NCBI RefSeq assembly: GCF_023159225.1
Contig: NC_063161.1
Span: forward strand, 2,840,959 to 2,904,958
Origin: Perognathus longimembris pacificus
Taxonomy: Eukaryota > Chordata > Mammalia > Rodentia > Heteromyidae
Direction of reading: 5' to 3'
DNA length: 64,000 nt
Positions 54,744 through 63,907 of the stretch are shown here, one piece after another. Position 1 is the first letter of the stretch. Every line of letters starts with the position of its first letter. A model generated the notes under the pieces. It was not told where the DNA came from and did no database searches. It was given only the letters and a program-made list of their open reading frames with translations. The position numbers and the translations under genes were made by a program.

Positions 54744-54907
54744 GTCCCTGGACCTCACCGGCCCGCTGCTCCTGGGCGGCGTCCCCAACCTGCCGGAAGA
54801 TTTCCCCGTGCACAACCGGCAGTTCGTGGGCTGCATGCGGAACTGTCCATCGACGGCCGGAACGTGGGACATGGCCGGCTTCATCGCCAACAACGGCACC
54901 AGGGCGG
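54744..54907 (+). CDS. CELSR1: CELSR1 exon 6: end of laminin-G domain 1, with local frame scramble
   Basis: Joined to the previous exon (AA|G) it reads KSLDLTGPLLLGGVPNLPED, then FPVHNRQFVGCMRN, as in mouse. Next come CPSTAGTW in place of the expected LSIDGR-V type residues, then DMAGFIANNGTRAG. The DNA explains this: one C is missing after AAC at 54843 (AACTGTCC instead of AACCTGTCC) and one G is extra in the run at 54866-54868 (GTGGGAC instead of GTGGAC). The two indels cancel, so the exon stays open but eight residues are misread, and the conserved N-L-S glycosylation sequon is lost. Donor GTAGGT leaves one base of the Gly codon. Sequencing error is the likeliest cause. Confidence 0.92.
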
Positions 54908-55690
54908 GTAGGTGTGGCCGCCGGGGGGTGCGGGGCGCGTGGGGCGCCTGGCCCGCCTTCCCCAGCCCCTCCCCACCCTGGGGAGGGCTCCTGTGCGTCC
55001 GTGGTGAGCCCGGCTGCCCGCACCTCCTGGAGGTGGGGGTGGGGACCCCCCGGCCTGTGGCCCCGCCGGCGCCCGCTCCCGCCGCCCAGCTGGCCCTCGG
55101 CCGACCCGGGGCTGTCTGTGCGTCCCGGGTGACCCCACCAGCCACCGTGACGGCGTTGGAGGCAGGCAGAGCCGTCTAACCCCACCGCCCCCTCCCCTGC
55201 CCCCTCCCCAGCCTGGGGGATCCACCGCCGGTGCTTCCTGCCTGGCGGAACCTTCCGCCATTTCCCTCCACCACACCCGGCCCAGTGTGGGAGCGAGGCC
55301 CCCCGCGCCCCGTGGGCCCCCCCTGCCCCCATGCCCCCCCGCCCCGCGGCCTCCCCCGCCCCGCGGCCCCCCCCCCGCCCCGTGCCCCCCCCGCCCCGTG
55401 GCCCCCCGCCCCGTGCCCCCCCGCCCCGCGGCCCCCCCCGCCCCGTGCCCCCCCCGCCCCGTGGCCCCCCGCCCCGTGCCCCCCCGCCCCGCGGCCCCCC
55501 CCCGCGGCCCCCCCCGCCCCGCGGCCTCCCCCGCCCCGCGGCCCCCCCCCCGCCCCGTGCCCCCCCCGCCCCGTGGCCCCCCCGCCCCGTGCCCCCCCCG
55601 CCCCGCGGCCCCCCCCGCCCCGTGCCCCCCCCGCCCCGCGGCCCCCGTACCCTGCGCTGAGGCGTGGCCGCGTGCGCTCTCCCTCGCCAG
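54908..55690 (+). other. CELSR1: CELSR1 intron 6
   Basis: Mostly GC-rich sequence including the C-rich minisatellite at about 55300-55650. The acceptor is CTCGCCAG. Confidence 0.8.
55308..55650. repeat. C-rich minisatellite (CCCCCCGCCCCGYGG)n
   Basis: About 20 units of 14-19 bases alternating CCGCCCCGCGGCC and CCGCCCCGTGCCC forms. The plus strand has almost no A, so the minus strand is nearly continuous G. Proline/arginine-rich frames through it are artefacts. Confidence 0.92.
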
Positions 55691-55816
55691 GCTGTGCCGC
55701 TCAGAGGAACTTCTGCGACGGGACCTCGTGCCAAAACGGGGGCACGTGCGTGAACAGGTGGGACACGTACCTGTGCGAGTGCCCGCTCGGCTTCGGCGGC
55801 AAGAACTGCGAGCAAG
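55691..55816 (+). CDS. CELSR1: CELSR1 exon 7: EGF-like domain between the laminin-G domains
   Basis: Reads (G)CAAQRNFCDGTSCQNGG, then TCVNRWDTYLCECPLGFGG and KNCEQ, a complete EGF module with six cysteines. CVNRWDTYLCEC fits the Asp/Asn beta-hydroxylation consensus C-x-[DN]-x4-[FY]-x-C-x-C seen in calcium-binding EGFs. Acceptor CTCGCCAG and donor GTGAGG are canonical; both ends are phase 1, so the module is a symmetrical unit. The short neighbouring introns are GC-rich. Confidence 0.95.
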
Positions 55817-57075
55817 GTGAGGCCCCGGCGCGGGCCCCCCCCCCCCCCCCCCCCGGCTGCCCTGGGGAACGGAGGCTGGAGGCTGGGGCCCAGAGAGGCC
55901 GGCGCGGAGCCCCGGCACCGAGCGCCCCCTCCCGGCAGGGCCCCCCCCGCGGAGGTGCGGGGCACACCTGGGGTCCCCAGGCCTCCAGGAACGAAGGCTG
56001 AGCCCCGGGTCCCCTGCGCCGCCCCCCCCACCCCCCCCCCCGTGCGGTTCTAGACCCGGCCGGGTTTGAACGGCTGCTTCGTCGTGAAGCTGTCGATGGT
56101 TTCCGCCCGTCATTGACGCTCTTGAAGCGGAAGCCTCGCTAGCCAGCCCCCCGTGGCTCGCACCCGGAGGCCTGGCTGCTCCGGAGGTTGGGGTCGGGAG
56201 GATGGTGGTTTGAGGCCCGCCAGGCAATCCCGGCGTGAGGCTGGGTGGGCGGTGGTGCGCGTCGAACCCGCCGCCGGGAAAGCCTACGTGGAGGATCTCA
56301 GACCAGGCCGCTGTGGGCAAAATAACCAGAGCCAAAGGGTCTGCTGAGTAACCACTCCAGCATCAGGAAGGGGTGGAGTTGAGCCGCAGCCGTCGGGGGG
56401 GCCCACTGCCCCACCCCCACCCAGACAGCCCCGAGCCTGTCAGCCGATCCAAGGCGCTGAGAAGTCTGCGCCGAAACCACCCATGGGCCCCCCCACGCGC
56501 CCCGAGGGGCGACCCGCGCTGGTCCCGCACCCCAGCTCCGCCCGGCGACCCCGCTGGCCCGACAGGCGGGGGGGCCTTTGCACCCCCGGAGGCGGTGCGA
56601 CCGCGCCTGTTCCGGGGAGACCACGAGGGTCCCGAGTCTCTCTCCCCTTCCCAGGGGTCACGAAGGAAGCCGCGGGCAGATGCGTGGGCTGGGCGTGGGT
56701 GCCAGGGTCCCCGCGCTGTGCGCCCCTCCCCAAGGCTGCCCTTCTCAGAGCCCGGCTCCCGCCCAGGTCCCACCCCCCCCCACGTGTGGGCGGGACGGGG
56801 GGGGGCGGGCCCGGCAGGCAGCACTCCCGGCCCCGGGAGCCTCACCGCACCCCGGCCGGCCGTGGACAAAGCGTTGGGGCCCCTCGGGTCCCTGGTGGGT
56901 GTCGGCAGAGCCCCTTGCTGGGTTCTGAGGGCCAGGTTTTGCTACTGAACGACTGAGTCTGGCCTTCGCGTTAAGACGCCGAGGGCCCAGGCTGGGGTGA
57001 GGCCCGGGCCCCCCACCCCCACCCCGGGGCCCGGCGCCCTCCCTCCAGCCGTGCAGACTCGGTCCATGCCCGCAG
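55817..57075 (+). other. CELSR1: CELSR1 intron 7
   Basis: Begins with a 16-18-C run near 55836-55853. A B1-like fragment lies near 56147-56240 (CCCGTGGCTCGCACCCGG). The rest is GC-rich unique sequence with no exon. The acceptor is ATGCCCGCAG. Confidence 0.75.
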
Positions 57076-57242
57076 CCATGCCGCACGCCCAGCGCTTCAG
57101 CGGGGAGAGCCTGGTGTCCTGGAGCGACCTGGACATCACCATCTCGGTGCCCTGGTACCTGGGGCTCATGTTCCGGACCCGGAGGGAGGACGGCGTGCTG
57201 ATGGAAGCCACGGCCGGCGTGTCCTCCAGGCTCCACGTCCAG
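57076..57242 (+). CDS. CELSR1: CELSR1 exon 8: laminin-G domain 2, start
   Basis: After G|CC = Ala it reads MPHAQRFSGESLVSWSDLDI, then TISVPWYLGLMFRTR and REDGVLMEATAGVSSRLHVQ, matching mouse Celsr1 closely. This is the beginning of the second laminin-G sandwich. It contributes to the extracellular stalk between cadherins and the GAIN domain. Acceptor CCCGCAG and donor CAG|GTGAGG are canonical; the exon ends in phase 0. Confidence 0.96.
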
Positions 57243-57711
57243 GTGAGGGGGCCGGGCGGATGACGGAGGGGGACGAGCGAGCGATGGGGGTTTCCCAGGG
57301 TGCCTCCCAGGGCCCCCCCCGCCCCCGCCCCAGCGAGAAGGAAGGGAAACGTGAGCCACCGTCTGGGGCAGGAGCACAATTGAGCCATTCAAGGGAGGAG
57401 AAGCGCCGGCTCCCCACCCCGGTCTCCTTCCCAGGACGTCTCCCCTGCCCGACGGCCAGGACAGGACACGCGGCGTGGAGGCGGGCCGTCCCCCTAGCTC
57501 CACCCCAGTCTCCCCGCTAGGTTTTAGGCAGTTCAGGGTGGATGATGGCAGCAGCGGGCCTCTGGGCCCGACCCCTTCCCCCACCCCGGGGTGACAGCGC
57601 CATCACCACGGTCGCTGGTGCCTTCGCCATGGTCGCCGTGTCGGGAGGCTGGCCAGCCGGAAGGTTCCGGGGCTGTTGCACACCTCGCTTGCGTGTTTTT
57701 TTGTTGTTGTT

Positions 57712-57905
57712 TTTTTTGCCGGTTCTGGGGCTTGAACTCAGGGCCTGAGCACCGTCCTGCCTTCTTCCCGCTCAAGGCTAGCACTCTGCCACCTTAGCCA
57801 CAGCGCCCCTTCTGGCGTTTTCCATATATGTGGTGCTGGGGAATCGAACCCAGAGCTTCGTGTGTAGGAGGCGAGCGCTCTTGCCACTAGGCCCTATCCC
57901 CAGCC
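57712..57905 (-). mobile_element. IDL-Geo dimeric SINE
   Basis: A T-rich tail, GGGGCTTGAACTCAGGGCCT, CTTAGCCACAGCGCCCCTTC, ATATATGTGGTGCTGGGGAA and CCCTATCCCCAGCCC are present. The flanks CGCTTGCGTGTTTT and CGCTCGCATGTTTT look like a worn target-site duplication. Confidence 0.88.
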
Positions 57906-58109
57906 CCGCTCGCATGTTTTCTGAGTGTTCGTTCCTCCGTGTGGAGTCTTTGCTGTGTCGTTGCACTGTTAGATCACAGAATTCCTGGCCAGGTGAGGTG
58001 ACTGACTCCCGCAGTCCCGTGCTTGGAGGGCCAAGGGATTCCAGGGCCTGTCCACCGCCCAGGACTGCCATGGCAGGACCTTGTTGTTGTTTTTTATATA
58101 TATATATAT

Positions 58110-58312
58110 TTTTTTTTTTGGCCAGTCCTGGGCCTTGGACTCAGGGCCTGAGCACTGTCCCTGGCTTCTTCCCGCTCAAGGCTAGCACTCTGCCACTTGA
58201 GCCACAGCGCCGCTTCTGGCCGTTTTCTGTATATGTGGTGCTGGGGAATCGAACCTAGGGCCTCGTGTATCCGAGGCAGGCACTCTTGCCACTAGGCTAT
58301 ATCCCAGCCCAG
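58110..58312 (-). mobile_element. IDL-Geo dimeric SINE
   Basis: A T run, GGCCAGTCCTGGGCCTTGGA, CACTTGAGCCACAGCGCCGC, TATATGTGGTGCTGGGGAAT and GGCTATATCCCAGCCC. The left flank ACCTTGTTGTTGTTTTT matches ACCTTGTTTTAAA after the element, a short target-site duplication (GGACCTTGTT/AGACCTTGTT). Confidence 0.88.
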
Positions 58313-58462
58313 ACCTTGTTTTAAAAACAGAAATGAGAGGGTTTTATGTTCTCCATTGTCTTTCTTTATTGTTGGGTTTTTCTGTGTGTTTACATCACAA
58401 ATAGTTTCCACTTAAGTCTTCTAAGAGCCAGAGGTTCTTCGTTGAGAACCAATGGCAGGTTG

Positions 58463-58505
<43 letters not shown>

Positions 58506-58722
58506 GGTCTTAGGCCTTGAACTCAGGGCCTGGGTGCTGTCCCAGAGGTCTCCTGTTCAAGGCTGGTGCCCCTACCAATCGAGCCACAGCTCCGCTTCTG
58601 GCTATTTGGGGTGCAGGGGATAATTTATTGGAGATAAGAATCAGGCTTTCCTAGCCAGGCCGGCTTCACACCGTGATCCTCAGGTCTCAGTCTCCTGAGT
58701 AGCTAGGACTCCGGGCGTGGCG
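58463..58722 (-). mobile_element. (GT)n plus B1-like/Geo composite SINE
   Basis: About 20 GT dinucleotides (58463-58502) lead directly into ACTGGTCTTAGGCCTTGAAC, TCGAGCCACAGCTCCGCTTC, TTATTGGAGATAAGAATCAG and CTCAGTCTCCTGAGTAGCTA, the reverse complement of the family. Confidence 0.85.
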
Positions 58723-59039
58723 TCCCCCCCCCCGCCCCCCGCCTGGGCTCCTCCACTGGGCTGTCTCCCGGGAGGCAGGCGGAAGAGTCGCGAGCCCCCC
58801 CCCCCGCCCTTGCCCTGTGCTGGGGTTTGATTGATCTAGGATTTGGGGGACCCACTGCTTTGCCAGGCAGCCTGTAATGGCTGCCAATCCAGGCCTGCAA
58901 CTCCCGCCTCCCCGGGCCCTGGGGTTCCTGCCGGCAGCTATGGCAGGGGCCGATGGTCCTGTCAGCCAGCCCTGCCCTGCATGTCGCTTGCTGGTCAGTG
59001 CCAAGCTCCCCCAACACCCTGCAGTCCCTCCCTCGCCTG

Positions 59040-59600
59040 CCCAGAGGCTCATGGGAGCCCCCAGGGCCCGCGCTCCCTCCCGGAGGCTCATGGGAGCCCC
59101 CGGGGCCCGCACTCCCTCCCGGAGGCTCATGGGACCCCTCCGGGGCCCGTGCTCTCTCCCGGAGGCTCATGGGACCCCCCCCCCCGGGGCCCCCGCTCCC
59201 TCCCGGAGGCTCATGGGACCCCCCCCCCCGGGGCCCGTGCTCCCTCCCGGAGGCTCATGGGACCCCCCCCCCCGGGGCCCGCGCTCCCTCCCGGAGGCTC
59301 ATGGGAGCCCCTGGGGCCCGTGCTCCCTCCCGGAGGCTCATGGGACCCCCCCGGGGCCCGCGCTCCCTCCCGGAGGCTCATGGACCCCCCCCAGGGCCCA
59401 CGCTCCCTCCCGGAGGCTCATGGGACCCCCCCCCTCCGGGGCCTGCGCTCCCTCCCGGAGGGCTCATGGGAGCCCCTGGGGCCCGCGCTCCCTCCCGGAG
59501 GCTCATGGGAGCCCCCGGGGCCCGTGCTCCCCCCTGGAGGCTCATGGGAGCCCCCCGGGGCCCGCGCTCCCTCCCGGAGGCTCATGGGAGCCCGCAGACC
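59040..59600. repeat. 39-44-bp minisatellite, 14 units
   Basis: GGAGGCTCATGGGA recurs 14 times with intervening CCCCCGGGGCCCGCGCTCCC; the C run varies in length. Pro/Ser-rich frames across it are artefacts. Confidence 0.95.
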
Positions 59601-60898
59601 TGTTTTCCCCTGGTGCCCCAGCAGCCTCAGGAGTCATAGGCTCCTAGGAAAATCGGGCCCAGCAAGTCCGTCCGTCTCACTTGAAGGAGTTCTGTCGCTG
59701 GATGTTCCTTCCCTCCTTCTAGGCTCTTTCCAAGTATGTACATATGTGTGTATAAGCGTGCGTCCGCACGTCCGTCGCCGTCCCTGTGGGTGTCTATGGA
59801 GCACGCCTGTGTGCGTGTGCACGTGTCCGTACGTCCTTGTGCATGCAAGCGTGTGGATGTCTGCGCACACGCCTGCGTGGATGCGTGTGTAGACGTGGAC
59901 GTCAGCGTGCGCGCGTGTCCCGTGTGTCGGTAGGTGCATGCCTGTGTGTGTGTTTACGTGTGCCCGTGCATGTCTGTGTGTGCATGCGTGGATGGTGTTT
60001 GTTTGCTTGTGGGAGCGTGTGATGGGAGCCGGGTGCACTCAGACTTCCTCGACACAGGGTCGTGTCTCCTCCCTCCCTCCCTCCCTCCTCCTCCTCCCTC
60101 CCTGCCTTTCCCTCTCCCCTCCCCCCCCCCCCCCCCCCCCCCCCCGCACGCTGCCCCAGGATGACGGACAGCCTGGGGTCGTGACCCCGGGATCAGATGC
60201 CCTCCTGGACCAGCTCCAGTCCCCTTCACTTCCCGGAGCTTGCGGGGCCCAGGCTCGTCTCGGGGGCTCCTGGGGCAGGGGGGGGCCGGAGAGGATGGGG
60301 AGGGGTCCCGGGGAGCCCCCACGCCCGCTCCCGCCCCTCCTGGGGTGCACAGAGGTGGTCGGGACCTTCTGCAGGGGGCGGCAGAGGCCGGAGGGAGACG
60401 GGGTGCCCAGGGCCGGGCCGGGCCGTCAGGGGTTAGTGGGGGCAGGACCCTCAGCGGATGGGCGCGTGGCGCTTGGGGGGGGGTGGTCGGGGCCCAGGCG
60501 AGAGGACCCGTCCCCCCGCCCCGGTGATGGCCCGGCGGCGGCTCACAAGGCCCACTCCGCGTCCGCGGTGCCCCCCGCATCCAGGCCTGCTGCTCGCGGC
60601 GTCGCGTCGCAGACCTGGCCCGGGGAAAGCCCCTGTGCCGCCGCGCGGCGTCTCGTGGGGAGAACTGACCGCACGCTCGGGTTGGGGCGCGATCTGCGGC
60701 TCCCCCGCGGACGGGCGGCCGCGTCTCGGGGCGCGGTGCCCCAGCCCCGAGGGCGCCAGGCCCGGCCGGCTGGTGCTGACGGCAGGGTCCCGTCAAGGTC
60801 ACGGTCCCCGCAAGGTCAGGGCTCTGCCAGAGCCCAGCCGCCCTCCCTGTGCCCCGCGGGGCGGCAGGAAGTGAGCTTCTAGCCATGCCTTCAGCGCG

Positions 60899-60992
60899 TG
60901 GGCCCCCCATCGGGCCTGAGGAGCTTCCCGGGGGGCCCTGCGGGGCCTGAGGAGCTTCCCGGGGGGCCCCCGCCGGGCCTGAGGAGCTTCCC
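60899..60992. repeat. 31-32-bp triplication
   Basis: GGGCCTGAGGAGCTTCCC occurs three times at about 60912, 60943 and 60975, separated by GGGGGGCCC-type sequence. Confidence 0.9.
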
Positions 60993-61362
60993 ACGCTGGT
61001 CGACTAGAGACAGGATGAGGTGGGCGGCGGCACGCGCGGCTTACGACGTCACAGCCCCGGCGCCCGGGGTCCCCGCCACTCACCTCAGAAAGATCGCCAT
61101 GGAGGCCCTCCGGGACAGAAAGCTAACGAGACCCCAACTCAGCAGGCCCACCCGGGCACACAAACGGGGGGACCCCATCTGAGACCTAACAGAAGCAGCC
61201 GGGGCAGGGCGCCCGGGGGTGGGGCGCCGGCCCCGTGAGCGCGCGGGAGGCCCCACGTGCGTTCCGCCCCCGCCCCGCCCCGGCACGCCCGCCAGGCCCC
61301 CCCCCCCCCCGTGGGGCCTCCCCCGCGCCGTCGCGTCAGCGGGCGGCATCTCTGCCCCGCAG

Positions 61363-61548
61363 ATCCTGAACCACTACGTCCGGTTCACGGTGTCGGACGG
61401 CCCCTCCGACGTGGCGTCGGTGCAGCTGTCGCGGTTCCGGGTGACGGACGGGGCGTGGCACCACCTCCTGGTAGAGCTGCGGAGCGCCAAGGACGGCAAG
61501 GACGTCAAGTACCTGGCGGTCGTCACCCTGGACTACGGGATGGACCAG
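61363..61548 (+). CDS. CELSR1: CELSR1 exon 9: laminin-G domain 2, middle
   Basis: Reads ILNHYVRFTVSDGPSDVAS, then VQLSRFRVTDGAWHHLLVEL and RSAKDGKDVKYLAVVTLDYG, MDQ, 62 codons in phase 0 at both ends. It contains the W-H-H-L-L core strand typical of laminin-G domains. Acceptor TGCCCCGCAG and donor CAG|GTGAGC are canonical. Confidence 0.97.
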
Positions 61549-61792
61549 GTGAGCAGGAGCCCACCCCCCGCCCTCCCTCCACCCCCCTCCCCGCCCCCCG
61601 CCCTCCCTCGAGCCTAGCCGGCTCACCCCTGGGGGGGCCTGTCACAGGGGGGTGGGGTTGCCCGTGCCCCCGCGGCCGCCATGTTGCCTGCCCCGGTGCC
61701 CAGCGCTCCCTTTGGAGGCCCGTGACCTCCGTCCGGGGAGCCGGTGACCCCGGTCTCCCCGTCAGCGTGCCCCCCCTCCTGTCTCCGCCCAG
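61549..61792 (+). other. CELSR1: CELSR1 intron 9
   Basis: Short GC-rich intron of 244 bases with a C-rich stretch after the donor and an ordinary acceptor (CTCCGCCCAG). Nothing else seen. Confidence 0.85.
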
Positions 61793-61906
61793 AGCACCGT
61801 GCAGATCGGGAACCAGCTGCCGGGGCTGCGGATGCGCAGCGTGGCGGTGGGGGGCGTGTCTGAGGACAAGGTCTCCGTGCGCCGCGGCTTCCGGGGCTGC
61901 ATGCAG
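61793..61906 (+). CDS. CELSR1: CELSR1 exon 10: laminin-G domain 2, end
   Basis: Reads STVQIGNQLPGLRMRSVAVG, then GVSEDKVSVRRGFRGCMQ, 38 codons, phase 0 at both ends. The Cys near the end (RGFRGCMQ) is the conserved C-terminal laminin-G cysteine. The donor GTACGG is followed within three bases by a long G run (about 61911-61926). Confidence 0.96.
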
Positions 61907-62636
61907 GTACGGGGGGGGGGGGGGGGACGGGGCGCCTCGCCCGCCCGCCCAGGCCGGCCGTCTGTCTACCAATCGGTACCCCGACTTCGGAGCTTCGCGG
62001 CCCTCCGTAGCCCCCTCCCAGCTCCCAGGGCTCACCCCCCCCCCGCCCCCGCCCCCCGCCCTGCTGCCGCGGCCCCAGGCCCCTGTGCCGGTCGCTCCCT
62101 GGCTGGTGGGGCCACAGGCCCAGGTTGTTGGTTGGTTTGCTGTGCCGACCCTAGGGCTTGAACTCAGGGACTCGGCCTGCCACTTGGTGTGTTGTGGTTG
62201 GGTTTTGTTGTTTTTTTTTTAACCAAAATGGGTGCCGTAACGCTTGAGCTGCATCTCCGCGTCTGGTTCTCCGCTGGTTAGTTGGAGATGAGTCCCGTGG
62301 AGTTTCCTGCCCGGCCTGGATTCGAATCGTGATCCTCACGTCTCCCTCCCGAGTGGCCGGGGTCACAGGCGTGGGGCACCAGGCTGGCGGGCAGGAGCTG
62401 TTTGTAAAGTGGCTGGGCCCCCCCCCCAACAGCGGCTAAGCTCACCTTCCTTGGCTCCTGGTCCCCCCAGACGCCCCCAGACGGCCGTGTCTCCGGTCAC
62501 CTCCCCCGAAAGCCCGTCGGGCTCAGCTTAGGAGGCCGGGAGGGAGTCGGGGCTCCCCTGCCGTGCCTGTGCCCCGCGGGGTTCCTCCGGCCTCGGCGGC
62601 CTAGGGCTGACCCTGGCCGCCCCCTTTCCAACGCAG
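61907..62636 (+). other. CELSR1: CELSR1 intron 10
   Basis: Contains one SINE (62145-62395); otherwise GC-rich. The acceptor is CCAACGCAG. Confidence 0.8.
62145..62395 (-). mobile_element. B1-like/Geo composite SINE
   Basis: CCCTAGGGCTTGAACTCAGG, CTTGAGCTGCATCTCCGCGT, GGTTAGTTGGAGATGAGTCC and CCCTCCCGAGTGGCCGGGG are the reverse complement of the family, with a TTGTTGTTTTTTTTT insertion. Confidence 0.75.
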
Positions 62637-62811
62637 GGGGTCAGAATGGGGGAGACGTCCACCAACGTGGCCACGCTGAATATGGACGACGCCCTGAAGG
62701 TCCGGGTGCGGGCCGGCTGCGAGGTGGAGAGCCCCTGCGCCTCCAGCCCCTGCCCCCCGCACAGCCGCTGCCGCGACACCTGGGACGGCTACTCCTGCGT
62801 GTGCGACAGAG
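62637..62811 (+). CDS. CELSR1: CELSR1 exon 11: end of laminin-G 2 and an EGF-like domain
   Basis: Reads GVRMGETSTNVATLNMDDAL, then KVRVRAGCEVESPCASSPCP and PHSRCRDTWDGYSCVCDR. The first half closes laminin-G 2; the second is an EGF with a beta-hydroxylation type motif CRDTWDGYSCVC. It starts in phase 0 and ends one base into the Gly codon. Acceptor CAACGCAG, donor GTGGGG. Confidence 0.96.
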
Positions 62812-63172
62812 GTGGGGCCTCGCCGGCGGGCGGGGGGCGGGGGGCGGGGGGCGGGGGAGGGGCCTCGCGAGCGAGCCAGCCACGCCCGTCCTCACCGCGC
62901 ACTGGTCACCCTCAAGTCGGGGGTCTGGGGACTCGCGCACCCCCCGCTGGCAGCCATTCGCGTCCTGGGTGGCCGGAACCTCTTCCCCGCCCGGACAGGC
63001 CGTCCTCCGCCCCCAAGTGCAGCCCCCCCACCCCCCCACCCCCGCGCCCTGGCTTCCCGCGGCTCCTCCCCCTCCACCCTCCCCCCACTCCCCCCTCCCC
63101 CCGGAGCTGGAAGTGTCCCTCGGACACAGTGATTGGTGTCACGGGGCGGTGACGCCGGCCCTGTCCCCGTAG
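62812..63172 (+). other. CELSR1: CELSR1 intron 11
   Basis: 361 bases. GGGGGCGGGGG repeats follow the donor and a C-rich tract (63005-63110) precedes the acceptor CCCCGTAG. No other feature. Confidence 0.85.
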
Positions 63173-63314
63173 GGTACTTTGGGCAGAAGTGTGTGGACGC
63201 CTGTCTCCTGAACCCCTGCAAGCACGCCGCGGCCTGTGTGCGCCCCCCGGGCTCCCCGAGGGGCTACGCGTGCGAGTGCGGACCGGGCTACTACGGGCCG
63301 TACTGCGAGAACAA
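63173..63314 (+). CDS. CELSR1: CELSR1 exon 12: EGF-like domain
   Basis: Completes Gly (G|GG), then YFGQKCVDACLLNPCKHA, AACVRPPGSPRGYACECGPG and YYGPYCEN(K). Six cysteines with EGF spacing. Matches mouse Celsr1 residues of the penultimate extracellular EGF. The donor GTAAGG follows two bases of the Lys codon. Confidence 0.96.
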
Positions 63315-63786
63315 GTAAGGGGGAGCCCCTCCTGGTCCCCGAAGCCTCTCCTCCCCCCTTCGCCTCCCTCCGCTCCCCGTGCCCAACCTGAGATGTGCAC
63401 AGCAGATGTGAGGGAGGAGGGGGGGAGGGGACGGGAGGGAGGGGATGGGGGAGGGACAGGGAGGAGGGGATGGGGGAGGGAAGGGAATGGGGGAGGGGGC
63501 AGGGGAGGGGGGAGGAAGGGAGAGGGGACGGGAAGGAGGGGATGGGGGAGGGGCAGGGAGGAGGGGATGGGGGAGGGGACTGGGGGAGGGGGAGGAAGGG
63601 AGAGGGGATGGGAGGGAAGGGAAGGGGGAGGGGGCCGGGGAGGGGACTGGGGGAGGGGGAGGAAGGGAGAGGGGACGGGAGGGAGGGGTCGTTGGGGAGA
63701 TGGCCAGCCTGAGCAGGCCTGGCAGGCTCTGCCCCTTCCAGGAAGCGCCCTCTGTAGACCTCCCGTGCCATCTTATCTCCCACCAG
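63315..63786 (+). other. CELSR1: CELSR1 intron 12
   Basis: Dominated by a GGGGA-rich purine minisatellite (63412-63690). The acceptor is TCCCACCAG. Confidence 0.85.
63412..63690. repeat. GGGGAGGGGATGGG purine minisatellite
   Basis: Nearly 280 bases of G and A with occasional T or C on the plus strand. Units of the form GGAGGGGATGGGGGAGGG and GGAAGGGAGAGGGGACGG alternate. Gly/Glu/Arg-rich frames through it are artefacts. Confidence 0.93.
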
Positions 63787-63907
63787 AGTCGACCTCCCGT
63801 GCCCCAAAGGCTGGTGGGGGAACCCCATCTGCGGCCCCTGCCACTGCGCCGTCAGCCGGGGCTTCGATCCCGACTGCAACAAGACCAACGGCCAGTGCCA
63901 GTGCAAG
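63787..63907 (+). CDS. CELSR1: CELSR1 exon 13: laminin-type EGF (first part)
   Basis: A completes the Lys codon, then VDLPCPKGWWGNPICGPCHC and AVSRGFDPDCNKTNGQCQCK. This is the end of the last EGF and the start of the laminin-type EGF module that precedes the hormone-receptor/GAIN region. Donor AAG|GTGAGG is canonical, phase 0. The gene continues beyond the window. Confidence 0.95.

Larger units (their letters stand above)
57243..61362 (+). other. CELSR1: CELSR1 intron 8
   Basis: The longest of the downstream introns. It holds three SINEs (57712-58722), a GT microsatellite, a 14-copy minisatellite (59040-59600), a degenerate TG/CG-rich stretch (about 59735-60020), a CCCT/poly-C tract (60062-60145) and a 31-bp triplication (60899-60992). 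A CTCF-like TCTGCAGGGGGCGG lies at 60368-60381 (two mismatches to the consensus). No exon in between. Confidence 0.75.

Noticed and set aside
54397..56335. Gly/Arg-rich minus-strand frames of 484-544 codons
   Set aside because: Antisense of CELSR1 exons 6 and 7 and of the C-rich minisatellite; GC-content artefact.
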